From contig CANRKI010000003.1 of NCBI GenBank assembly GCA_947631175.1, positions 1-57,417 on the forward strand: 57,417 nt of DNA. Reading direction: 5' to 3'. The notes beneath the pieces were generated by a model that saw only the letters and a program-made list of their open reading frames with translations, was not told where the DNA came from and did no database searches. This document shows, piece by piece, positions 50,715 to 57,417 of this stretch. A program made the translations under genes and the position numbers. The stretch comes from an uncultured Flavobacterium sp. GTDB lineage: Bacteria > Bacteroidota > Bacteroidia > Flavobacteriales > Flavobacteriaceae. Within the stretch, counting starts at the first letter, position 1. Each line of letters opens with the position of its first letter.

Positions 50715-52223
50715 ATGTCACAAGAAGTTCGCGTGCGTTTTGCACCCAGTCCAACCGGACCATTACATATTGGTGGAGTAAGAACCGCTTTATTTAATTA
50801 CTTATTCGCAAAAAAAAATAACGGTACTTTTTATATTCGTATTGAAGATACTGACCAAAATAGATTTGTACCTGGAGCCGAAGCGTATATTTTTGAAGCA
50901 CTGGAATGGTTAGGAATTTCGCCTGACGAAACAATTGGTAAAAACGAGAAATTTGGACCGTACCGCCAATCAGACCGCAAACATTTATATAAAGATTACG
51001 CCATGCAATTGGTTCACGATGGTTGGGCGTATTATGCTTTTGACTCTTCGGATGATTTAGATGCTTTGCGTAAAGAGGCTGAGGCAAACGGAAAAACGTT
51101 TATCTATAACCACTCTACTCGTAATGAGTTAAAGACATCATTAAATATGCCTAAAGAAGAACTTGAGGCACGTTTATATAACGATGATCATTACGTAATT
51201 CGTTTTAAAACACCTATTGACGAAACATTAGTTTTACAAGATATTATTCGTGGCGAAGTAAAATTTGACACGTCCTTATTAGACGACAAAGTTTTATACA
51301 AGTCGGATGGTATGCCAACGTATCATTTAGCAAATATTGTTGATGATCATTTACAAGGAACAACACACGTTATTCGTGGTGAAGAGTGGTTGCCATCATT
51401 ACCATTACACTTTATGCTATATCGTGCATTTGGTTGGCAAGCTCCAGAATTTGCACACTTGCCATTAATTTTAAAGCCAGTTGGAAACGGAAAACTATCT
51501 AAACGTGACGGCGACAAATTAGGTTTCCCTGTTTTCCCGTTAGAATGGAAAGCTGAGGATGGATCGATTTCGTCTGGATACCGTGAAAAAGGATTTTTCC
51601 CAGAAGCTGTAGTTAACTTTTTAGCTTTATTAGGTTGGAATGATGGTACAGAGCAAGAGATTTTTACAATGGAAGAATTAATCGAGAAATTCGATTTAAA
51701 ACGTGTAAATAAATCAGGAGCTAAATTTGATCCAGAAAAAAATAAATGGTTTAATCACCAAATTTTAATGAACAAAAGCGATGAAGAATTAGCTTCGATG
51801 TTTTTAGTAGATTTAAAAAATAGAGGTTTTGAAGTTACTGATGCTGTTGCAACTAAAATTGTAAGCTTAGTAAAAGATCGTGCTAATTTTGTAACAGAAT
51901 TATTTGATTTGTCTGATTACTTTTTTGTTGCACCAACAACTTACGATGCAAAAGCGTTTAAAAACTGGAAAGAAGAAACACCAGAATTAATGAATCAATT
52001 AATTGATGTTTTAACTACAATTGAGGATTTTACCTCTTTAAATATTGAAACAGTTGTAAAAGATTGGTTGGCTACTAATGAAATTGGTATGGGTAAAGTT
52101 ATGCAACCTTTCCGTTTAAGTTTAGTTGGCGAAATGAAAGGACCACACCTTTTTGATATTGTGGAAGTTTTAGGAAAAACAGAAGTTTTAAGCCGTATTA
52201 AAAAAGCTATTGAAACTATTTAG
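50715..52223 (+). CDS. gltX: Glutamate--tRNA ligase
   Basis: 502 residues from ATG 50715 (MSQEVRVRFAPSPTG). The class I HIGH motif reads HIGG (18-21) and the KMSKS loop is KLSKR; the intervening GEEWLPSLP and the C-terminal anticodon-binding helices are typical. The enzyme charges tRNA(Glu) with glutamate and is essential. The start was taken after the promoter element at 50689-50696 and agrees with the family N-terminus. It marks the end of the pigment locus and the return to housekeeping genes, and is closed by a strong terminator. Confidence 0.96.
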   Translation: MSQEVRVRFAPSPTGPLHIGGVRTALFNYLFAKKNNGTFYIRIEDTDQNRFVPGAEAYIFEALEWLGISPDETIGKNEKFGPYRQSDRKHLYKDYAMQLVHDGWAYYAFDSSDDLDALRKEAEANGKTFIYNHSTRNELKTSLNMPKEELEARLYNDDHYVIRFKTPIDETLVLQDIIRGEVKFDTSLLDDKVLYKSDGMPTYHLANIVDDHLQGTTHVIRGEEWLPSLPLHFMLYRAFGWQAPEFAHLPLILKPVGNGKLSKRDGDKLGFPVFPLEWKAEDGSISSGYREKGFFPEAVVNFLALLGWNDGTEQEIFTMEELIEKFDLKRVNKSGAKFDPEKNKWFNHQILMNKSDEELASMFLVDLKNRGFEVTDAVATKIVSLVKDRANFVTELFDLSDYFFVAPTTYDAKAFKNWKEETPELMNQLIDVLTTIEDFTSLNIETVVKDWLATNEIGMGKVMQPFRLSLVGEMKGPHLFDIVEVLGKTEVLSRIKKAIETI

Positions 52224-52227
52224 TATA

Positions 52228-52256
52228 AAAAAATCCGCTCATTGAGCGGATTTTTT
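52228..52256. terminator. Intrinsic terminator between gltX and a convergent gene
   Basis: AAAAAATCCGCTC (52228-52240) pairs with GAGCGGATTTTTT (52244-52256), loop ATT. It begins 5 bases after the gltX stop; the convergent minus-strand gene ends at 52279, so it can serve both. Confidence 0.9.
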
Positions 52257-52278
52257 GTTTTATATAAAGTTGTAGCAA

Positions 52279-53001
52279 TTAATTACCAAATCCTATTTTA
52301 CAAGAAATAGTTAGATTTGGTACTGCTACAGTACCACCAGCAATTCTGTAATTATTTGAGTTGTTATAATCTCCGAACAAAAATTCTTTATCAATAATAG
52401 CATATCCAACCCCAACATTATAATCTAAAACAAAACCTTCGTAAATGATCTCTTGAAAGCCCAATACTAAGTTATAACTTGTTTTTCCATTTAATACTGT
52501 TTGGTTTTCAATACCATTTTTATAATCTCTAGTCATGTATTGTAATCCAATATAAAAACCTTCAATAGGATCAAATGAGTTAGATAAATAATATTTTAAA
52601 GTCCCTCTTAAAGATATTCCTATTTTTCTGTCTTTAAAATCATCAAAAAGCATTTCGTTGTCATTTTGTACTACGTCAAAATCACTAGGTTCATCACCTA
52701 CAATTAAATTCATAGAAGTCCATGTAAACGGATAAGTAACTCCAACTCCAACTTCGGCAGATAATCTATTTGCTATTTTATATTCACCATAAATAGCAAA
52801 ATCACCCATCACATATTGGTAAATGTCTGTTTTAATTGCCCAACTCGAATATTTTTTTGTATAATTTGAATCCTTTGTTGGAGAGTAGACTTTTACCTTT
52901 ACATATGTTTCTTCTTCCTTAATTTCTTCAGTTTTTTTTTCTTGAGAATAAACGTTAGACGAAAATAATATAAAAAGTAAGATTTTATAGGTTAATTTCA
53001 T
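52279..53001 (-). CDS. Outer-membrane beta-barrel-like protein of unknown function
   Basis: 240 residues. A signal peptide (MKLTYKILLFILFSSNVYSQ) is followed by a Lys/Glu-rich stretch (EKKTEEIKEEETYVKVKVY) and then beta strands with alternating hydrophobic residues, such as FAIYGEYKIANRLSAEVGVGVTYPF, GFYIGLQYM and GFVLDYNVGVGYAI. It ends in LTISCKIGFGN. This fits the DUF3575/outer membrane beta-barrel proteins of Bacteroidota. It is divergent from the 53044 gene with only 42 bases between start codons. Confidence 0.7.
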   Translation of the reverse strand: MKLTYKILLFILFSSNVYSQEKKTEEIKEEETYVKVKVYSPTKDSNYTKKYSSWAIKTDIYQYVMGDFAIYGEYKIANRLSAEVGVGVTYPFTWTSMNLIVGDEPSDFDVVQNDNEMLFDDFKDRKIGISLRGTLKYYLSNSFDPIEGFYIGLQYMTRDYKNGIENQTVLNGKTSYNLVLGFQEIIYEGFVLDYNVGVGYAIIDKEFLFGDYNNSNNYRIAGGTVAVPNLTISCKIGFGN

Positions 53002-53043
53002 GTTAAGTTATATTTTTGTGCAAATATCATACAAAAAATTAGC
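53002..53043. promoter_or_regulatory. Divergent promoter interval
   Basis: The 42 bases between two divergent start codons must carry two overlapping promoters. GATATTTG on the minus strand and TATATTTTTG on the plus strand are near-matches to TAnnTTTG. Sites are not resolved. Confidence 0.3.
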
Positions 53044-54549
53044 ATGAAAAAATTATTATTACTTTTTATTTTACTAATAAATCAAGTAAGTCTTAGTCAA
53101 GAAATTGATATTAAGTGGTCCGAAGAATACGATGTAGCCCGTCGTAGCAAGGCGTTAAATTATCTACAAAATGATAATGGATATACTATTATTTTTAATA
53201 ATAATAAAGAAAATAGGCTTTTTATTAAACAATACGATCAAGATCTTAATTTTAAATTAGAGAAAGACTTAATATTAGATTTGTCTAAAGGAAAATATAA
53301 TATTAAAGAGCCTTTAGTTGGAGATAAAGACATAAAATTCTTTTTTACCGAAAAATTAAAAAGCGATGATAAAACGGTTTTATACGCATCTATAATTGAT
53401 GAAAATTATAATGCAGGTCCAATTAAAATTATTGATGAAGTTAATACGGATTCACCAGAATATTTTGCTGTAAACGGACAAAGTTTTGATAAATCTAAAA
53501 TTGCAGTTGCAAAAAAAATATTTGATAAAGAAGCTAAAAAAAATAACAAATTACACTACACGTTTAAAGTTTTTGACAAAAATTTAGACGTTATGTATTA
53601 CGAAAAAGATGTAACTGTCGAATTTGATCATTCAGCTCAAGAAGTAGGTTTTGAGGTAGACAATCATGGTAATATATACTTTTTAGTTAAACAATACATC
53701 AGATCTAGGAATAGAGAAAAAGGCGATAGTAATACGTTTTATCAATTATATACTATTCACAATCAAACTAAAGAAGTTAAGGTTTTAGAATATAATTTAC
53801 AAGATCATTACATGAATTCCTTAACCTTAAACCAGGTTAATAACGAAAAAATTGTGGTTACAGGTTTTGCTCAAAACTTAAGAAAAGGAAACTTAAAAAA
53901 TAAGGAAAATGTAGACAGTTTTTCTTTTTTAACTAGTGTTATCGATCCAGTAACTTTAGAGGTTACTAAACCTTTAGTGGTTGATTTAGGAAGCATTTAC
54001 CCTGAAAAAATTAAAAGAGTTGATAGAATACCTTATATAGTTCGCGATATTTTATATAGAGAAGATGGATCTTTTAATATTATAGCAGAACAATATTTTT
54101 TAGAAGTTAAAACAGTTTGTGGGCAATATGGATGCCAAACCTATTACAAATATTATTACAATGATATTTTAAGTTTATTATTTACTAAAGACGAAAAATT
54201 AGTAAGTATTACCAAAGTACCTAAGTACCAAATTAACTTAGATTTTTCATCTATAATTGGAACTTCAATTGGTAATAATTCGTATATAATTTACGAGGAT
54301 AAAGCTAAAATTGCGAATGAATTAGCTTATGTAGCTCATAAAAATTCATCTAATCCAAAAAGCAGAAAGAAAAATGCACTACAAATGATTGTTATCGATG
54401 AACAAGGAAATGCATCAAAAAGAAAAATTTACGACAATAAAGAAATGGAAAAAAAGGATTTATTAAACGTAAAAAATGCTATTAGACTTAAAAACGGAAA
54501 AATTATTATTTTAGGGAATAAACGAATTGCTTTAATAGAAATCAAATAA
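53044..54549 (+). CDS. Secreted protein of unknown function
   Basis: 501 residues. A clear signal peptide (MKKLLLLFILLINQVSLSQ) leads to a long, evenly charged beta-rich protein. Recurrent strand-turn patterns, such as DYARRSKALNYL-like and YDQDLNFKLEKD, FKVFDKNLDVMYYEKD and YREDGSFNIIAEQYFLEVK, suggest a beta-propeller-like or repeat fold. A cysteine pair in VCGQYGCQTYYKYYYND may form a disulfide. The family is a common secreted hypothetical of Flavobacteria with no known role. A strong hairpin terminator follows. Confidence 0.75.
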   Translation: MKKLLLLFILLINQVSLSQEIDIKWSEEYDVARRSKALNYLQNDNGYTIIFNNNKENRLFIKQYDQDLNFKLEKDLILDLSKGKYNIKEPLVGDKDIKFFFTEKLKSDDKTVLYASIIDENYNAGPIKIIDEVNTDSPEYFAVNGQSFDKSKIAVAKKIFDKEAKKNNKLHYTFKVFDKNLDVMYYEKDVTVEFDHSAQEVGFEVDNHGNIYFLVKQYIRSRNREKGDSNTFYQLYTIHNQTKEVKVLEYNLQDHYMNSLTLNQVNNEKIVVTGFAQNLRKGNLKNKENVDSFSFLTSVIDPVTLEVTKPLVVDLGSIYPEKIKRVDRIPYIVRDILYREDGSFNIIAEQYFLEVKTVCGQYGCQTYYKYYYNDILSLLFTKDEKLVSITKVPKYQINLDFSSIIGTSIGNNSYIIYEDKAKIANELAYVAHKNSSNPKSRKKNALQMIVIDEQGNASKRKIYDNKEMEKKDLLNVKNAIRLKNGKIIILGNKRIALIEIK

Positions 54550-54563
54550 AAAGTTATAGTTAA

Positions 54564-54600
54564 TCCCCCAAAAAGTAAAATACTTTTTGGGGGGATTTTT
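54564..54600 (+). terminator. Intrinsic terminator after the secreted-protein gene
   Basis: TCCCCCAAAAAGTA (54564-54577) pairs with TACTTTTTGGGGG and the following bases (54581-54595), loop AAA, then a T run. Unusually G/C-rich for the region. Confidence 0.85.
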
Positions 54601-54699
54601 ATATAAAATCTCCAATTCAATAAGATTAACTTTTTATACATAATTCAGTTTTTAAAGGGCTTTTTGTTTATTTTTATAAAAAATAAACAAACTCACATC

Positions 54700-55398
54700 A
54701 TGATTAATAAAAAAGTAAATAATGCAGCCGAAGCTTTATTTGATGTTAAAAATGGAATGACTATTATGTTTGGTGGTTTTGGACTTTGTGGTATTCCAGA
54801 AAACTCAATCGCCGAACTTGTAAAACAAAATGTATCTGGGCTAACTTGTATCGCAAACAATGCTGGTGTAGATGATTTTGGTTTGGGTCTTCTTCTTCAA
54901 AAAAAGCAAATAAAAAAAATGATTTCCTCGTACGTAGGAGAAAATAAAATATTCGAACAACAAATGCTTTCGGGCGAGTTGGAAGTAGAGCTTACTCCAC
55001 AAGGAACTTTAGCCGAAAAATGCCGCGCCGCACAAGCCGGAATTCCTGCCTTTTTTACACCAGCAGGTTATGGTACCGAAGTGGCTATTGGAAAAGAAGT
55101 TCGTGAATTTAATGGAAAAATGCACGTGTTGGAGGAAGCCTTTAAAGCAGATTTTGCCATCGTAAAAGCTTGGAAAGGTGACGAATCAGGAAATTTAATT
55201 TTTAAAGGAACGGCTCGTAATTTTAATGCTTGCATGGCTGGAGCCGGAAAAATAACTATTGCTGAGGTTGAGGAACTTGTACCTGTTGGAACTTTAGATC
55301 CCAATCAAATTCACATTCCAGGGATTTACGTAAAACGTATTTTTCAGGGAGAAAATTATGAAAAACGTATTGAAAACAGAACCGTTAGACAACGTTAA
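54700..55398 (+). CDS. scoA: 3-oxoacid CoA-transferase subunit A
   Basis: 232 residues from ATG 54700 ([20 protein letters not shown]), which fits the family start better than an upstream in-frame ATG at 54664 that adds 12 unlikely residues. [33 protein letters not shown] and [28 protein letters not shown] are signature blocks of subunit A. With subunit B it moves CoA from succinyl-CoA to acetoacetate or a related 3-oxoacid, in ketone body or butyrate metabolism. The subunit B gene follows after 18 bases. Confidence 0.93.
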   Translation: MINKKVNNAAEALFDVKNGMTIMFGGFGLCGIPENSIAELVKQNVSGLTCIANNAGVDDFGLGLLLQKKQIKKMISSYVGENKIFEQQMLSGELEVELTPQGTLAEKCRAAQAGIPAFFTPAGYGTEVAIGKEVREFNGKMHVLEEAFKADFAIVKAWKGDESGNLIFKGTARNFNACMAGAGKITIAEVEELVPVGTLDPNQIHIPGIYVKRIFQGENYEKRIENRTVRQR

Positions 55399-55416
55399 TT
55401 TTTTAAGTAAAATATT

Positions 55417-56073
55417 ATGGCATTAGATAAAATAGGTATTGCAAAACGTATCGCTCAAGAACTTGAAGATGGGTATTATGTAAATTTAGGTATAGGCATC
55501 CCAACTTTAGTCGCTAACTATATCCCAGAGGGAATAAACGTTGAATTTCAAAGTGAAAACGGTGTTTTAGGCATGGGACCTTTTCCGTTTGAGGGAGAAG
55601 AAGATCCGGACTTAATTAACGCAGGAAAACAAACCATAACTACTTTACCAGGAGCGGCTTTCTTTGATTCTGCAACTAGCTTCGGAATGATACGCTCACA
55701 ACATGTAGATTTGACAATCCTTGGCGCAATGGAAGTTTCTGAAAACGGTGATATCGCAAACTGGAAAATTCCAGGTAAAATGGTTAAAGGTATGGGCGGT
55801 GCAATGGATTTAGTAGCATCTGCCGAAAACATTATTGTTGCAATGATGCACGTTAACAAAGAGGGGGAATCTAAAATATTAAAAAAATGTACCTTACCGC
55901 TTACTGGTGTAGGATGCGTTAAAAAAGTGGTAACTGAATTAGCTGTTATGCAAATAACTCCAAATGGGTTTAAATTACTAGAACGTGCTCCTGGAGTAAC
56001 AGTAGATGAAATTATAAAAGCCACAGAGGCAACTTTAATTATTGAAGGAGAAATTCCTGAAATGAAATTATAA
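55417..56073 (+). CDS. scoB: 3-oxoacid CoA-transferase subunit B
   Basis: 218 residues. [47 protein letters not shown] and [24 protein letters not shown] are classic subunit B blocks; the catalytic glutamate that forms the CoA thioester lies in SENGVLG. Forms a heterotetramer or heterodimer with subunit A. Transcribed with subunit A. Confidence 0.93.
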   Translation: MALDKIGIAKRIAQELEDGYYVNLGIGIPTLVANYIPEGINVEFQSENGVLGMGPFPFEGEEDPDLINAGKQTITTLPGAAFFDSATSFGMIRSQHVDLTILGAMEVSENGDIANWKIPGKMVKGMGGAMDLVASAENIIVAMMHVNKEGESKILKKCTLPLTGVGCVKKVVTELAVMQITPNGFKLLERAPGVTVDEIIKATEATLIIEGEIPEMKL

Positions 56074-56112
56074 TTCATTTAAAAAATAAACGTTTACAAT
56101 TAAAAAGTACTT

Positions 56113-57324
56113 ATGGAAAATACAGATACTATAAAACTGCCTTTTATTGTGAGACTAATGTGTGTATTAATAAGTTTATATTTATTAGTGTATGTTAGCA
56201 TTATTGGACAAAAAATATTAGTTCCACTATTTATTGGTTTTTTAATTGCTTTATTGCTTTTACCAATTGCGAGGTTAATGGAAAATAAATTAAAATTTCC
56301 ACGAATTGTATCCTCACTAGTATCACCAATTTTATTTGTATTCTTTGTAATAGGCGTTTTTTATTTGTTAGGAACTCAAATAGTTCATTTTAAAGATGAT
56401 GTTCCTGAGTTTAAAGCCCAAATGCTCGATTTGTTTCATCAAGCCCAAGTATATATAAACGATCATTTTGGTGTAGATGAAAAACAACAACTCGAATATA
56501 TTAGCGAAAACGCAGAATCAACCCTAAAAAAGGGAACCACTTTTGTTGGGCAATTTGTAGGTGCTTTTACTGGCATGCTGGCATCCGCTTCATTTGTTTT
56601 TCTTTATATATTCTTTATTTTATTGTACAGAAATCATTTAGTCAAATTTTTAATTTGGTGCTTTAATCCTAAATACCAACTAAAAGTAAAAGAAGCAGTG
56701 TTAGACATTCAAATAATAATGAAAAAATATTTATTTGGACTTATGATTCAGGTGGTATGCATTACCATCATGATGTTTATTGCTTTTAGCATCATTGGAA
56801 TTAAATATGCCTTTTTATTTGCTGCCTTATGCGGAATTTTAAATTTAATACCATACGTCGGTATTTTCTCGGCAACCGTTTTAGCAGCCATTGTAACTTT
56901 AGCAACAGGCGAACCTATACAAGCACTTTGGGTCATTGTATCAGTTATTGTTGTAAACTCTATCGATGGTAATATTATCACTCCTAAAATTATAGGTTCT
57001 AAAGTACAAGTAAACTCATTTATTGTTCTGTTCGGTATTATAGTAGCCGAATCACTTTGGGGAATTGCAGGTATGTTTTTGGCAATTCCACTTTTGGCAA
57101 TTTTAAAAATTATTTTTGATAAGGTTGAAGGTTTACGCCCTTATGGATTTTTGTTAGGTGAAGATGGAGTTCCAACTCCTTTATTCGAAAAATATTACAA
57201 TAAATACCTATATAGAAGACGATTGGAAAATGAAGAAAGTGTTGATAAAACATTAAAAAAGGACTTAAATGTTAGCGAATCTGAAGAATTAAAGGAAAAA
57301 AATGACAATCTAAACAATTCTTAA
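56113..57324 (+). CDS. AI-2E family (PerM/UPF0118) membrane transporter
   Basis: 403 residues with about eight membrane helices: pairs near 15-35 and 36-55, one near 65-90, a cytoplasmic or periplasmic loop (about 95-145), then helices near 148-180 and 210-345. ALCGILNLIPYVGIFSATVLAAIVTL and NSIDGNIITPKIIGSKVQVN are the conserved central blocks of the AI-2E transporter superfamily. Members export autoinducer-2, ions or other small molecules; the substrate cannot be told. The C-terminal 60 residues are charged and cytoplasmic. The gene follows scoB after 39 bases and may share its promoter. Confidence 0.9.
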   Translation: MENTDTIKLPFIVRLMCVLISLYLLVYVSIIGQKILVPLFIGFLIALLLLPIARLMENKLKFPRIVSSLVSPILFVFFVIGVFYLLGTQIVHFKDDVPEFKAQMLDLFHQAQVYINDHFGVDEKQQLEYISENAESTLKKGTTFVGQFVGAFTGMLASASFVFLYIFFILLYRNHLVKFLIWCFNPKYQLKVKEAVLDIQIIMKKYLFGLMIQVVCITIMMFIAFSIIGIKYAFLFAALCGILNLIPYVGIFSATVLAAIVTLATGEPIQALWVIVSVIVVNSIDGNIITPKIIGSKVQVNSFIVLFGIIVAESLWGIAGMFLAIPLLAILKIIFDKVEGLRPYGFLLGEDGVPTPLFEKYYNKYLYRRRLENEESVDKTLKKDLNVSESEELKEKNDNLNNS

Positions 57325-57348
57325 TACAAAAAAGCATCTCGTTTACAC

Positions 57349-57417
57349 TGCCCCCAAAAAGTTAGACACTTTTGGGGGCATTTTTTATGGCAAGAAAAGT
57401 AAAATATGATGTAGCAT
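57349..57417 (+). mobile_element. Left end of an insertion sequence, probably IS3 family (partial)
   Basis: TGCCCCCAAAAAGT opens a hairpin with ACTTTTGGGGGCA (57349-57380), immediately before a transposase-like start codon. This terminal-repeat plus hairpin layout is typical of the IS3-family elements (IS150-like) that I recall from Flavobacteria. Such hairpins can also stop read-through transcription. The element continues beyond the window; its right end and target duplication cannot be seen. Confidence 0.65.
57387..57417 (+). CDS. Transposase OrfA, first ten codons (partial)
   Basis: ATG 57387 opens MARKVKYDVA, truncated by the window end. The start is very like OrfA proteins of IS3-family elements, which carry an HTH for end binding. 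Only ten residues are visible, so the call rests mainly on the preceding terminal repeat. Confidence 0.5.
   Translation, partial: MARKVKYDVA

Noticed and set aside
54564..54600. Hairpin with CCCCCAAAAAGT as a remnant of the insertion sequence seen at 57349
   Set aside because: The resemblance is limited to the CCCCC/AAAAAGT arm. Position right after a stop codon, perfect stem and T run fit a terminator, and no transposase remains are nearby.
55548..56078. A 176-codon minus-strand frame across scoB
   Set aside because: scoB on the plus strand has clear family signatures; the opposite frame is a shadow.
1..57417. CRISPR array or prophage
   Set aside because: No regularly spaced direct repeats with unique spacers and no phage structural, integrase or lysis genes were seen.

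Overview
The window looks like a chromosomal segment of a member of the Flavobacteriaceae (Bacteroidota), probably Flavobacterium or a close relative. The DNA is strongly AT-rich. Several genes are preceded by the Bacteroidota-type -7 element TAnnTTTG. Signal peptides and lipoprotein leaders (SCSK, SCNK, ending in Q) are typical of the group. It also carries a complete-looking flexirubin (aryl polyene plus dialkylresorcinol pigment) locus, with a tyrosine ammonia-lyase that closely resembles, from memory, the one of F. johnsoniae.

Layout. (1) 1-1758: end of an unknown gene, a small lipoprotein and an unrecognised secreted protein. (2) 1800-7885: a tight four-gene operon of three different dynamin-like GTPases and a membrane-anchored coiled-coil protein, ending in a strong terminator. 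This is the most interesting accessory unit: a possible membrane-remodelling or defence system. (3) 7937-17975: minus-strand housekeeping genes: a Pif1-like helicase, an OmpH/Skp-like protein, a methyltransferase, mnmG, ybeY and a very large DUF4175-type membrane protein. Four copies of one parS-like 16-mer lie here. (4) 17976-19305: 1.3 kb of very AT-rich non-coding DNA with a repeated GAGAATTTAATATTTGA element in inverted pairs and several TTATNAACA boxes. Transcription diverges from it and mnmG and parS sites are close by, so it is a good candidate for the replication origin.

(5) 19306-50658: a short secreted-protein gene, then the flexirubin locus. Inferred logic: the ammonia-lyase (21289) makes p-coumarate; an AMP-forming ligase (49372) activates it; two carrier proteins, ketosynthases with a chain-length-factor-like partner, a ketoreductase and three hot-dog dehydratases build the aryl polyene. 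DarA/DarB (26585, 27495) make the dialkylresorcinol. Acyltransferase-type proteins (25037, 29921, 42567, 47723) are candidates for joining or transferring the halves. FAD enzymes (19912, 46210) and a membrane methyltransferase (26061) are candidates for tailoring. An ABC transporter, an MMPL/RND protein, LolA- and LolB-like proteins are candidates for export to the outer membrane. A 256-bp GC-richer repeat (40211-40466) and a fresh promoter split the locus. I see no phosphopantetheinyl transferase in it.

(6) 50715-57324: gltX, two envelope or secreted proteins, the two subunits of a 3-oxoacid CoA-transferase and an AI-2E-type transporter. (7) 57349-57417: the left end of an insertion sequence with the first ten codons of a probable IS3-type OrfA. 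No tRNA, rRNA or CRISPR array was seen.
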